From assembly GCF_002736205.1 (NCBI RefSeq), contig NZ_CP024091.1:1302001-1366000 (forward strand): a stretch of DNA of 64,000 bases, written 5' to 3'. Position numbers and translations under genes: made by a program. The stretch comes from Pedobacter ginsengisoli. Its GTDB lineage: Bacteria; Bacteroidota; Bacteroidia; Sphingobacteriales; Sphingobacteriaceae. Below, piece by piece: positions 16,820-25,877 of the stretch. How positions within the stretch are numbered: the first letter of the stretch is position 1; each line of letters begins with the position of its first letter. Under the pieces are notes generated by a model, which did no database searches, had not been told where the DNA came from, and worked only from the letters and a program-made list of their open reading frames with translations.

Positions 16820-18979
16820 ATGAAAACACTTATCCTTTTTGCGTTATTTTCTTTTTCAATTTATATGGGTGCCCATGCACAATTAGAAAAAACTGCATTT
16901 CAGACTGGCAGCGCATGGAGACCTGAAATAGATGTACGATCTGATATTGCAATTGTTTATGGTGCAAATGACAGGCCGGGTATGACATTTCAGGAACGCG
17001 TAAACTCCTGGAGAGATCATGGTTATCAAACACATTTTATGACAGGGATAGCCTGGGGCGAGTATCAGGATTATTTTTTAGGCAAGTGGGATGGTAAAAA
17101 TCATCAGGATATTGGGCAGGTAGAGAGAAATGGAAAGGTGATTTGGCACGGGGGAGGTGTGCCTTATATTGTGCCGGTTCAATCTTTTCTTGAATATATG
17201 AAAACGGCTATCATTAAAAAAGTGATAGACGCCGGGATAACTTCTATTTATCTGGAAGAACCGGAGTTTTGGGCAAGAGCCGGATATAGTGAGGTGTTTA
17301 AACAGGAATGGAAAAAATATTATGGCTTTGATTGGCGCCCGCAACATGAATCGGCAGAGAATACCTACCTGTCCAGCAAATTAAAATACCATTTATATTA
17401 CGAAGCCATTAAGGATGTTTCTTCGTATGCCAAATCGTATGGTAAAACCAAGGGACTGGCTATAAAAGTTTACATTGCTACACATTCATTGGTTAATTAT
17501 TCATCGTGGCAAATTGTTAGTCCTGAAGCTAGTTTAGCCTCGTTGCCTGGTATTGACGGTTATATTGCTCAGGTTTGGACAGGAACATCGCGAGAGCCTA
17601 CATATTTTGATGGACAGAAAAAGGAGCGGGTATTTGAAAATGCTTTTCTTGAGTATGGATCTATGGTTTCTATGACTGCGCCTACCGGACGGAAAATGTT
17701 CTTTTTGACAGATCCTATTGAAGATTGGCCGCGGGATTGGGGCGATTATAAGCTCAATTATCAGGCTACTTTTACAGCTAAGTTGCTGTACCCTATGGTA
17801 AATAATTATGAAGTAATGCCTTGGCCTGAACGTATTTATACCAGGCCATATAAGCTGGCCAATAGCAAGGAAGAGGTGTTAATTCCTAAGTACTATTCTA
17901 CTCAAATGCAGGTGATGGCTAATGCATTAAATGATATGCCGTTATCGGAAAATAGGGTGACCGGTAAAAACGGAATAGGCGTTTTGATGAGTAATAGCCT
18001 GATGTTTCAACGTTTTCCGGATCATAAAGGATATGATGATCCACAGTTTTCTAATTTCTACGGGCAAACGCTGCCATTGTTAAAAAATGGGGTTCCTGTA
18101 CAAACAGTACATATGGAAAACCTGTTGTTTAAAGAGACACTAAAAGATATCAAAGTGCTGGTTGTAAGTTATGCTAATATGAAACCTGTTTCTGCAGATG
18201 TGCATAAGTACCTTGCTGATTGGGTTAAAAAAGGTGGTGTTTTAATTTATTGTGGCCGCGATGATGATCCTTATCAATCTGTAATGGAATGGTGGAATAC
18301 TAAAGGTAATCAGTTTAAAGTTCCTTCAGACCATTTGTTTAGCTTGATGAACGTTAAGCCTGTTGAAAACAAGAAAGAATCAGTAGGTAAAGGAGCCGTT
18401 TATTTGATAAAACAGAATCCTAAAGAATTTGTGCTAAATGCAAACTCGGCAGGTACTTATCTTGATATTGTTAAGCATGCTTATAAAAATGATGCAAAGG
18501 CAGGAGAGTTATTGTTTAAAAACAGCCTTTATTTGCAAAGAGGGGCTTACGATATCGTTTCTGTATTGGATGAATCTGTAAGTACTGAGCCCTATAAAAT
18601 TAAGGGGCCTGTTATTGATCTTTTTGATCCAAATTTACCGGTGCTTTCAGAGAAAGTTATTAAGCCGGGGGAGCAAGCGCTTTTATATAATGTACAGCGT
18701 GTAAAAGATAAAACTAAACCTATGGTTTTGGCTTCAGCCTCAAGAATATATAATGAAGAAAGAAACGGAAAAACATATTCTTTTGTGTGTAAAAGCCCTG
18801 CAAAAACTGTAAATAGCATTCGTGTTTTGCTCCCGGCTAAACCTGCTGATATTGCTATTACAGATAATTCAGGGAAGAAAATTTCTGATTACAAAACATC
18901 ATGGGATATGAGCTCAAATACGGTTTATTTAAGCTTTGATAATAACCCTGATGGGATACATGTTCTTATTTCATTGTAG
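16820..18979 (+). CDS. Exported putative glycoside hydrolase, TIM barrel plus GATase-like domain
   Basis: A 719-residue protein with a signal peptide (MKTLILFALFSFSIYMGAHAQ). I do not recognise an exact family. The N-terminal half looks like a TIM barrel: HFMTGIAWGEYQDYFLG, then a strand ending in SIYLEEPEFWARAGY, where the Glu pair resembles a GH acid/base site. Residues about 380-560 resemble the GATase-like trimerization domain of GH42 enzymes (TGKNGIGVLMSNSLMFQR, LKDIKVLVVSYANMKPVS, LADWVKKGGVLIYCGRDDDP). The C-terminal 100 residues are probably beta-rich. The architecture is like clan-A glycosidases, but the substrate is unknown. It is a single gene between divergent cls and a convergent thioredoxin-fold gene. 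Confidence 0.6.
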   Translation: MKTLILFALFSFSIYMGAHAQLEKTAFQTGSAWRPEIDVRSDIAIVYGANDRPGMTFQERVNSWRDHGYQTHFMTGIAWGEYQDYFLGKWDGKNHQDIGQVERNGKVIWHGGGVPYIVPVQSFLEYMKTAIIKKVIDAGITSIYLEEPEFWARAGYSEVFKQEWKKYYGFDWRPQHESAENTYLSSKLKYHLYYEAIKDVSSYAKSYGKTKGLAIKVYIATHSLVNYSSWQIVSPEASLASLPGIDGYIAQVWTGTSREPTYFDGQKKERVFENAFLEYGSMVSMTAPTGRKMFFLTDPIEDWPRDWGDYKLNYQATFTAKLLYPMVNNYEVMPWPERIYTRPYKLANSKEEVLIPKYYSTQMQVMANALNDMPLSENRVTGKNGIGVLMSNSLMFQRFPDHKGYDDPQFSNFYGQTLPLLKNGVPVQTVHMENLLFKETLKDIKVLVVSYANMKPVSADVHKYLADWVKKGGVLIYCGRDDDPYQSVMEWWNTKGNQFKVPSDHLFSLMNVKPVENKKESVGKGAVYLIKQNPKEFVLNANSAGTYLDIVKHAYKNDAKAGELLFKNSLYLQRGAYDIVSVLDESVSTEPYKIKGPVIDLFDPNLPVLSEKVIKPGEQALLYNVQRVKDKTKPMVLASASRIYNEERNGKTYSFVCKSPAKTVNSIRVLLPAKPADIAITDNSGKKISDYKTSWDMSSNTVYLSFDNNPDGIHVLISL

Positions 18980-18984
18980 CATTA

Positions 18985-20367
18985 CTATAATGTACGATCT
19001 TTAATTTTTTGCTCAGTTAATTTGAGCGATTTCAGTTCATTGTCTGTAATGTTTTGCTGAATAGCCATTTCTATGGCTTTTTTCTGATTGAGTAATGCTT
19101 CATCATAAAACTCCATTCGGTAAAATATCTGGGCAAGTGTATCGTAATATTGCGGCATTGGTTTTAGATCTATGGCCCTTTTTACCCATAGAATAGCCTT
19201 GCTTAGGTGATTTTTGTTACGCGTACCCAAAGTAAAATAGTCCCAGGCTGCATTATTTAATAGGCTGGGAATTGAACTGTATTGCGACGGGCCAATAGTT
19301 ACTATACTAGATACAATCATTGTAGTGCCTTCCGAGGTTTTTTGAGTAGTTTTTTTTTCTTTGATTCGTTCTGTAGCCTGATCCTTAAGCATCTTTTCTA
19401 TCCTTGAGCGCTCTATATTTTCAGGAACTTTAATCGAATCGGCACTAACCCTCATGTAACTATCAAAAAGATATGGAGCCAGACTGTAAAAATTAGCCGA
19501 GTCTTTTACGGCTTTGTAGTAAGTTAATATCTTGAGTTGAGATTGCTTTGAACCTTCTTCGTAGTTTTTTCCCCAGGTGTTTCTGGTATAATTCATTGCG
19601 TTTTGAGCCATGTTTAGATTCTTTGTTCTTATGGCCTCATTTAGTGTGTTACTTATAATACTGTTGTTGATTGTTATGCGCTCAGAAAGTGGAAGTTGCA
19701 GAAACATGCTGTCTACTCGTATGCCATACGTATATACCAGGTTATATGCTTTACCAAACGCATATGGAGCTGCTTTTAAAATGAACAATGCTTCTTCAGG
19801 GTCTTTAAAATCCCCTATGGTTTTGTAATCTATATATTCGTCAATTAAGTCGGCATTATTGAATTGGCCAGATTCAATTCTTAAATTAATGTATTCCTTT
19901 AAAAGTTTTTCACTATGTTTTTCATTGTTAAATTTTGTTTCATAGTTGGCAAGGGTTAACCCATTGGCTTTACGGCGCAATGCTTGCTTAGCCATGTCCA
20001 AATAGTGGTCAGACGTATTGTTGCCAACAGATCCTTTAAATATCAATTCGCCTGTATGATCAATAAAGACACAAGTAGGCATATTGGTAATCTTATATTT
20101 AAGAATAAAGGATAGCGCACTGGTATCTCCGGCGGCATAATAATAGTTAACAAAGTTTTTGTTATAATACTTTGCTACGTCTTTGTTGTAAAAGGCACTT
20201 TTATATTTGAAATTCGGTTTCTGGGGAACTCCTAAATAAACACAAACTATTTTTTTTGAAGATTTTGCTTTTTTTATTGCTACTGGAAAGCTGCTTTGAT
20301 TTTTAACCTGAGAAAAAGATAAATGAGCACCGAAAAGGATAAGTATTATTAAAAGGATTTTTTTCAT
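18985..20367 (-). CDS. Exported thioredoxin-fold protein with TPR-like C-terminus
   Basis: A 460-residue protein with a signal peptide (MKKILLIILILFGAHLSFSQ). Residues about 25-130 look like a thioredoxin fold: KKIVCVYLGVPQKPNFKYK, then NFVNYYYAAGD, then KITNMPTCVFIDHTGE with the cis-proline strand. The CxxC active site is absent, so redox activity is not expected. The rest is alpha-helical and repeats of the TPR type are likely near the end (NNAAWDYFTLGTRNKNHLSKA, then YDTLAQIFYRMEFYDEAL). A role as a periplasmic scaffold or chaperone is inference. It is convergent with the glycosidase gene, 5 bases apart. Confidence 0.6.
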   Translation of the reverse strand: MKKILLIILILFGAHLSFSQVKNQSSFPVAIKKAKSSKKIVCVYLGVPQKPNFKYKSAFYNKDVAKYYNKNFVNYYYAAGDTSALSFILKYKITNMPTCVFIDHTGELIFKGSVGNNTSDHYLDMAKQALRRKANGLTLANYETKFNNEKHSEKLLKEYINLRIESGQFNNADLIDEYIDYKTIGDFKDPEEALFILKAAPYAFGKAYNLVYTYGIRVDSMFLQLPLSERITINNSIISNTLNEAIRTKNLNMAQNAMNYTRNTWGKNYEEGSKQSQLKILTYYKAVKDSANFYSLAPYLFDSYMRVSADSIKVPENIERSRIEKMLKDQATERIKEKKTTQKTSEGTTMIVSSIVTIGPSQYSSIPSLLNNAAWDYFTLGTRNKNHLSKAILWVKRAIDLKPMPQYYDTLAQIFYRMEFYDEALLNQKKAIEMAIQQNITDNELKSLKLTEQKIKDRTL

Positions 20368-20451
20368 GGAGCGTAATGTTTTAATTGGAGGTTAAGATAA
20401 GTAATTGAAACAAGTCGCCAATATTTATTGTTATTTTAACAAAAAAAATAT

Positions 20452-20679
20452 ATGATCACTCCAGAAAACAACATTCCTCTTGATGATTCTGAAAACTCAG
20501 AGTCAGAGGATCAGCAAAGTCAAAAAGACATACATTCAAATGGTCTTGAAGATGCATTTGATGAAGGTAAGGTAGAACAACCGGAAATAGAATTATTTGA
20601 GCAGGCTTCTAAAGCATCGGAGGCATCTTATACTTTAGAACCCGAAAAAGGGATTGCGCCGAAAAAGGAAGGTAAATGA
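20452..20679 (+). CDS. Small acidic hypothetical protein
   Basis: 75 residues, strongly acidic and hydrophilic (DDSENSESEDQQ near the start, a basic tail KGIAPKKEGK), without a signal peptide or membrane segment. It is probably disordered. Its stop overlaps the start of the next gene (ATGA, 4 bases shared), so the two are translationally coupled. The coupling is the main reason to believe it is real. Function unknown. Confidence 0.6.
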   Translation: MITPENNIPLDDSENSESEDQQSQKDIHSNGLEDAFDEGKVEQPEIELFEQASKASEASYTLEPEKGIAPKKEGK

Positions 20680-21128
20680 AGAAACTTCTAATTCTGCTTG
20701 TAGTACTTATCAGTAGCGTAATTACTGGTACTGGGCAGGTAGTATCTGTTAATTCTAAAGTGAGGGAGGCTGAAAAAAGTTATGCTGCGGGCGAGTATGA
20801 AAGTACATTGGTAAAATTGGAACAGGCTCAAAAAAATGCCGGCAAAATAACTCCTGCTATTTTGTACTGGCGGATTTTGGCACAAAGAGCTTTGTTGCCG
20901 GGAGCTAAAGATCCAGCATTTTATACCAATATGAAGAAGTTTGAAGCGCTTGAACTGTTAAGGGAAAATTGTGGTACTTACTTGAAAAATTATGGGAAAT
21001 TGGCCCTCTTTGGTGATCAATCAAATAAAGTGTATCAGGTGCAGCAGAGCTTAAAGGGGTATCCTGTGGCAAAAGTGGAATTTGATGAGATTATGCATCT
21101 GCAAAATGCAAAGAAGTCTAATCATTAG
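20676..21128 (+). CDS. Small exported TPR-like hypothetical protein
   Basis: 150 residues with a signal peptide (hydrophobic 4-18, ending TGTGQ). The mature part is helical: VREAEKSYAAGEYESTLVKL looks like one TPR motif, and PAILYWRILAQRALL may be a second. It is coupled to the acidic protein before it by a 4-base overlap. Function unknown; a periplasmic binding role is a guess. A short hairpin overlaps its stop codon. Confidence 0.6.
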   Translation: MKKLLILLVVLISSVITGTGQVVSVNSKVREAEKSYAAGEYESTLVKLEQAQKNAGKITPAILYWRILAQRALLPGAKDPAFYTNMKKFEALELLRENCGTYLKNYGKLALFGDQSNKVYQVQQSLKGYPVAKVEFDEIMHLQNAKKSNH

Positions 21129-21149
21129 GCAATACATTATCTTATTGCC
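21128..21149. terminator. Weak hairpin between convergent genes
   Basis: GGCAATA and TATTGCC form a 7-bp stem with an 8-base loop at the end of both convergent genes. There is no proper T run on the plus side (AATTCTTGTTT), so it is at best a weak terminator. Confidence 0.3.
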
Positions 21150-21385
21150 AATTCTTGTTTCTGGTGTTGGAGAATACTATCTCTGATTGAATTGAGTAAA
21201 GGGAGGCCAACTTTACAATCCAGACTTTGTCTGAAATGTTGGTGATCCTCGTGGTCTATTTCAATTGTAGCAATTCTTTCCTGTTGTTCATTATAAATCT
21301 GATATTGCTCGTTTTCGAGTGCTTTTATACTCAGAAAACGTCCGAAGACACTGGTGTCAGTAACTTCTATTTTAAACTGTTCCAT
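21137..21385 (-). CDS. Small hypothetical protein
   Basis: 82 residues from MEQFKIEVTD; an upstream in-frame ATG at 21412 would add nine residues of low complexity. No signal peptide or known motif. The sequence alternates like a small beta protein (VFGRFLSIKAL, YQIYNEQQERIATIEI) followed by a helix. The acid/His-rich stretch IEIDHEDHQHFR stands out but is not a known metal site. It is convergent with the TPR-like gene and 40 bases beyond the end of the sensor gene. Function unknown. Confidence 0.5.
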   Translation of the reverse strand: MEQFKIEVTDTSVFGRFLSIKALENEQYQIYNEQQERIATIEIDHEDHQHFRQSLDCKVGLPLLNSIRDSILQHQKQELAIR

Positions 21386-21452
21386 AGTATTTAGGGTTTG
21401 TGTATTGTGCATAACAAACTAGACTATAGATTGTTCCGGAAAATAATAAATT

Positions 21453-24248
21453 TTACTGTAGCCGGGTTTTCTTATATTCGGTAGGGGTCATACCGTACTT
21501 GTTTTTAAATATGGTAGAGAAATAAGTGGGCGAGGAGATGCCAACCATATAAGTGATCTCGGAAATTGAGTATTCTTCGTTGCTTAAATAGTACTTCGCT
21601 TTTTTAAGCCTGCGGTTTAAAATATAGTCCGTTATACTACAGTTTAATAAGGCTTTAATTTTACGGTACAGTTGAACTCTGGATATCCCAATAGCTTTGC
21701 TGATATCATCAACACTAAAGTGTTCATTGCTTAGGTTATGTTCTACAATGCCCGCAAAATCATTTAAGAATTTTTTGTCAATAAGATTATTGGCAGTTCT
21801 TTTAACGCCTGATGACGAAATATCACTTGAGTAATGCTCTTTTAAAATAACCCTGTTTTTAATAAGGTTCTCTACATTGGCCTGTAGGTATTCAAAATTA
21901 AATGGTTTGGTAATGTATACATCGGCCATGCTTTGAATACCATTTACCTGTTGCTCAATGCTTCCTTGCGCAGTTAGTAATATTATAGGAATGTGTGATG
22001 TTCGGATATCTGATTTTAATTGATGAGTTAGGTTTTTTCCGGATATTCCCGGTACTACAACATCAGTAATAATCAGGTCCGGAATTTTTTCATATGCTTC
22101 TGCTAATCCATTGGTGCCTGTAGAGGCAGTAAATATCTCGAAGGTAGTTTCAAATTTATGTGTTAAATAATCCAGGAGATCCTGATTATCCTCTATAATT
22201 AATATGGATTGATCCTTAATGTGTTCAAATGTACGATCTTTCTCGTTGCTTACAGCCTGATCATGTTCTGTAGTGTATATTTTTACCTGATCATAAAGCT
22301 TGGCACTTTGGTGTTCCTGTGTGGCTTTTTCATTGTTGGTTAGGTGGTCTTCTCCTAAAGGTAGGGCTATTGTAAATGTAGTTCCCTGCCATTTTTTACT
22401 GGTTACAGAGATGTTACCTTTATGCAAAAGAATTAATTCTTTTGAAAGCGATAGCCCTAAGCCTGAGCCTCTGCTGTAATTAAGCTCTGATTGGTAGAAC
22501 TGATCAAAAATATGTTTAAGTTCTGTATCGGTCATTCCTACACCATTGTCTTCTACATCAATATGAACAGTGCCTTCCATTTTACCTATTGAAATATATA
22601 TCCTGCCATTGTCGCTGGTAAATTTTAAAGCATTACTAAGAAGGTTAAATATCACTTTGTCCAGAATATTTACATCAAACCAAACTACGCCAGGACTTTC
22701 TTTTACTATTAACCTCAAATCTATATTGCGTTTTTCGGCACTGTGTTTAAAGCTGTCCAGAATTTCTTTTATAAAATCTATTAAATTATTGGCAGTAGCA
22801 TGTAGTTTAAATTTCTTGTGCTCAATTTTTCGGTAGTCCATTAACTGGTTTACTAGTCTAAGCAGCCTGTATACATTTTTGTAAATCAGTTTAAGGTTAC
22901 TGCCAGCTGCTAATTTTATCTTTTCATTTTTAAGCAGATCCTCTAGTGGCGATAAGATAAGTGTTAATGGTGTTCTGAATTCGTGAGATATGTTGGTGAA
23001 AAAGTTAAGTTTAGCCTCTGTAGCTGCCTGAGCCTTTTCAGACATTTCAATTAATTGATTTCGTTGATTTAAGATCTCGGTATTCTTTAGTTCCAGGCTT
23101 TTATTAATTTTTCTGTTCTCTAGCAAAGCATGAAATGCAAGCCCACCAAATACAACAGCTAGTACAAGTGTAATTACAATAAAATTTAATACAAGCCTTT
23201 GGCTATTGTATACCTTAAATTGGTCGGCCAGTAAAGTTTGCTGACGTTCTATGTCACTTTGCTGACTGTTTATTCTTGCCCATTGAAGTTTCATTAACTG
23301 CACATTACTGCTATCTATAACTACAGTTTGCAGTATATTTTCTTTAGAGAATGATTCTTTGTTTAAGATTCGCATGGCGATGTTAATGGCTTCTTTACCA
23401 CCGGTTGGGTAAAGTACACTTGCAGTAAGTGTTTGGTTGCTCACCAGGTTTAAGCCCCCTCCATTGCCAGGCAAAGCATCAACACCAATAACTTGTATTT
23501 GGTGGCTAAAGCCAAGCTTTTGAAGTACTTTTCTGGTACTTGTTGCCATTACATCGTTGTGGGCAAATATGGCATCTACGTTTTTAAGCTTATCCTTGTT
23601 TTTAAGTAATTCAATCTCGGTGTTTTCGCCAAGCCAGTCACCATAAAACTGTCCGTTTATTTTAATTTGAGGATGTTTTTTAAGCGCATCTGTAAAACCT
23701 TTATCGCGCTCAATAGCAGGCGAGGAGCCAGGTAGTCCCATTACTTCTATAACATTTCCTGATCCTTTTAAGCTGTTGGCCAAATATTCGCCCGCTATTT
23801 TGCCTACCTGGTAATTCTCTGCACCAACATAAGCAGTATAAAGAGCTGAAGAAGTTTTACGATCGATTACGATTACAGGGATTCCTTTATTATAAGTGTC
23901 TTCAACTATTTTAGTTAAAGGAAGTGCCTCATTTGGTGAGATGATCAGCAAATCTATACCCTCATCAATCATCTCTTTTACCTGATCAATCTGTTTGCTG
24001 CTGCTGTTATTGGCATCAGCATAGCTTAATTTAGTTCCCGGGCGAAGCGATAGCTCTGTTTTCATTTCATCGAGCATTGTTTTGCGCCACAAATCAGACC
24101 CAACGCATTGCGAAAAACCGATCTTGTACTCTTTTGCTTCTTTTTTATCAGAGCAGCCTGTTAAAGCCAATATCAGCCAAAATGCAGTTATAATCTGCAT
24201 TGTAATATGGCATTTTAAAAGGCTTTTAAAGTTGTTTGAATTGCTCAT
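21453..24248 (-). CDS. Hybrid two-component regulator with periplasmic sugar-binding sensor (HTCS)
   Basis: A 931-residue one-protein signalling system. Order: an N-terminal signal/anchor with lipobox-like LTGC (about 29-32), a LacI/RbsB-type periplasmic sugar-binding domain (about 40-320), a membrane segment (LNFIVITLVLAVVFGGLAF, about 356-375), HisKA with NISHEFRTPL, HATPase (NLLSNALKF, GSGLGLSLSK), a receiver domain (IIEDNQ, phosphorylatable Asp in LIITDVVVPG) and a C-terminal AraC-type HTH. The same architecture in BT1754 of Bacteroides thetaiotaomicron senses fructose and drives a fructan locus. Here it is divergent from a fructan operon, so the same role is inferred. The longer start is kept because its Lys residues make a better n-region. 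Confidence 0.92.
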   Translation of the reverse strand: MSNSNNFKSLLKCHITMQIITAFWLILALTGCSDKKEAKEYKIGFSQCVGSDLWRKTMLDEMKTELSLRPGTKLSYADANNSSSKQIDQVKEMIDEGIDLLIISPNEALPLTKIVEDTYNKGIPVIVIDRKTSSALYTAYVGAENYQVGKIAGEYLANSLKGSGNVIEVMGLPGSSPAIERDKGFTDALKKHPQIKINGQFYGDWLGENTEIELLKNKDKLKNVDAIFAHNDVMATSTRKVLQKLGFSHQIQVIGVDALPGNGGGLNLVSNQTLTASVLYPTGGKEAINIAMRILNKESFSKENILQTVVIDSSNVQLMKLQWARINSQQSDIERQQTLLADQFKVYNSQRLVLNFIVITLVLAVVFGGLAFHALLENRKINKSLELKNTEILNQRNQLIEMSEKAQAATEAKLNFFTNISHEFRTPLTLILSPLEDLLKNEKIKLAAGSNLKLIYKNVYRLLRLVNQLMDYRKIEHKKFKLHATANNLIDFIKEILDSFKHSAEKRNIDLRLIVKESPGVVWFDVNILDKVIFNLLSNALKFTSDNGRIYISIGKMEGTVHIDVEDNGVGMTDTELKHIFDQFYQSELNYSRGSGLGLSLSKELILLHKGNISVTSKKWQGTTFTIALPLGEDHLTNNEKATQEHQSAKLYDQVKIYTTEHDQAVSNEKDRTFEHIKDQSILIIEDNQDLLDYLTHKFETTFEIFTASTGTNGLAEAYEKIPDLIITDVVVPGISGKNLTHQLKSDIRTSHIPIILLTAQGSIEQQVNGIQSMADVYITKPFNFEYLQANVENLIKNRVILKEHYSSDISSSGVKRTANNLIDKKFLNDFAGIVEHNLSNEHFSVDDISKAIGISRVQLYRKIKALLNCSITDYILNRRLKKAKYYLSNEEYSISEITYMVGISSPTYFSTIFKNKYGMTPTEYKKTRLQ

Positions 24249-24336
24249 TATATGGGATAAAAACTAAGTGCTGATCATTAAAGCTATAAATTATATACTT
24301 CATTTTAAAATTTCGCATGTGTAGCTGAAATAAGCA

Positions 24337-24369
24337 GTGTAACGAGAGTTAAAGAATCGTGTAACCAGA
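24337..24369 (+). promoter_or_regulatory. Direct repeat, candidate operator of the fructan HTCS
   Basis: GTGTAACGAGA (24337-24347) and GTGTAACCAGA (24359-24369) match at 10 of 11 bases with a period of 22 bases, two helical turns. AraC-type activators such as the C-terminal domain of the divergent HTCS typically bind direct repeats with this spacing. The pair lies 163-195 bases upstream of the MFS start, which leaves room for a promoter and leader. A weaker third copy (GTGTAGCTGAA, 24319-24329) may precede it. Confidence 0.55.
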
Positions 24370-24531
24370 TTTAAGGTGTGGAAAATTTAGATTATTTTTT
24401 GTTTTTAATTTATTGATAGTCAATTTGTTGTGTTTGGTTTGTTTTTTTAAAGATTTTGATATTAGAATTATAACACCTGCTGGTTTTTTACCTATAATTT
24501 GCAATCATTAACCATTTATAAATCGAACTTC

Positions 24532-25866
24532 ATGAAAAAAAATTCAGTGCTGGCCTGGTCGGTAGTAGTAGCATTAGGCGGGTTTTTATTTGGCTTTGAT
24601 ACCGCAGTAATATCAGGAGCCGAAAAATCAATTCAACAATATTGGAACCTTTCCGTATTTGAGCATGGGCTAACCATTTCAATAGCTTTAATAGGTACGG
24701 TAATTGGATCATTGCTTGGATCCAGACCATCAGATCATTTCGGTCGTAAAAACACTTTGTATTTTGTTGCAGTAGTTTATTTGTTGTCATCGTTAGGAAC
24801 TGCGCTTGCAGATAATTGGTATGTTTTCCTTGTATTCAGATTTATAGGTGGCCTGGGTGTTGGCACATCATCGGTAACTGCTCCAATTTATATATCAGAA
24901 ATTTCGCCAGCCGATAGGCGTGGCCGTTTGGTAGGGTTGTTCCAGTTTAATGTGGTACTTGGAATTCTGATCTCTTACCTTTCAAATTACCTGATCAGTC
25001 AGGGCGGAGAATCATCATGGCGTTGGATGCTGGGCGTGCAAGCGGTACCATCTTTAGTGTTTCTGATCTTAATTAAATTTATTCCGGAAAGTCCACGGTG
25101 GCTAATTCTTAAAAAAGGAGCTACCGAAAAGGCATTGGAAATATTAAAGATTATTAATCCATTGAACAGTGATAAAGAGCTTGCTGCAATTAAAGCATCG
25201 GAAATTAAACTAGGTGAATCTCAAAAAAATAGCGAAAGCTTATTTTCAGGTCAGTATTCAAAACCAGTGATATTTGCAGTATTGTTTGCCTTTTTTAATC
25301 AGGTTTCTGGTATTAATGCAATCATTTATTACGCGCCCAGAATTTTTGAAATGGCTGGTTTAGGGGCGCATTCATCACTATTGTCTACAGTTGGAATTGG
25401 GTTAATCAATTTTGCCTTTACTTTACTGGCCTTAAATTTTATAGATAAGGTTGGTAGAAGGGTGTTAATGATTATAGGGTCTTTTGGCCTTGTCGCTTCC
25501 TTATTTTTAGTGGCCTTTACATTTTATACGGAGCGTTTTAGCGGTATGGCCATTCCAATATATATGATGGTGTTTATTGCTTTTTTTGCTTTCTCGCAGG
25601 GCGCGGTTATCTGGGTGTTTATATCAGAGATTTTTCCGAATCAGGTGCGTGCAAAAGGGCAAACTTTAGGTAGCTCTACGCATTGGGTAATGGCCGCCCT
25701 GGTTGCTTTTTACTTCCCTTATTTTGCCGAAACTTTTGGTGGTGCGGCAACTTTTAGCTTTTTCGGCACCATGATGGTTTTACAATTGTTATTTGTATGG
25801 CGTTTTATGCCCGAAACTAAAGGTAAATCATTAGAGAGCATCGGCGACAACATTGTTTTACATTAA
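24532..25866 (+). CDS. Sugar porter MFS transporter, probably fructose
   Basis: 444 residues from the ATG at 24532 (an ATG at 24499 would add 11 residues before the family core). Twelve membrane segments are expected. Sugar-porter motifs are GGFLFGFDTAVISGA in TM1, SDHFGRKN between TM2 and TM3, PESPRWLI before the central loop, NQVSGINAIIYYAP in TM7 and MPETKGKSLESI at the end. Together with the following kinase it imports and phosphorylates the monosaccharide released by the GH32 enzyme. It is the first gene of the operon. Confidence 0.92.
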   Translation: MKKNSVLAWSVVVALGGFLFGFDTAVISGAEKSIQQYWNLSVFEHGLTISIALIGTVIGSLLGSRPSDHFGRKNTLYFVAVVYLLSSLGTALADNWYVFLVFRFIGGLGVGTSSVTAPIYISEISPADRRGRLVGLFQFNVVLGILISYLSNYLISQGGESSWRWMLGVQAVPSLVFLILIKFIPESPRWLILKKGATEKALEILKIINPLNSDKELAAIKASEIKLGESQKNSESLFSGQYSKPVIFAVLFAFFNQVSGINAIIYYAPRIFEMAGLGAHSSLLSTVGIGLINFAFTLLALNFIDKVGRRVLMIIGSFGLVASLFLVAFTFYTERFSGMAIPIYMMVFIAFFAFSQGAVIWVFISEIFPNQVRAKGQTLGSSTHWVMAALVAFYFPYFAETFGGAATFSFFGTMMVLQLLFVWRFMPETKGKSLESIGDNIVLH

Positions 25867-25877
25867 ACCTTTGAACT

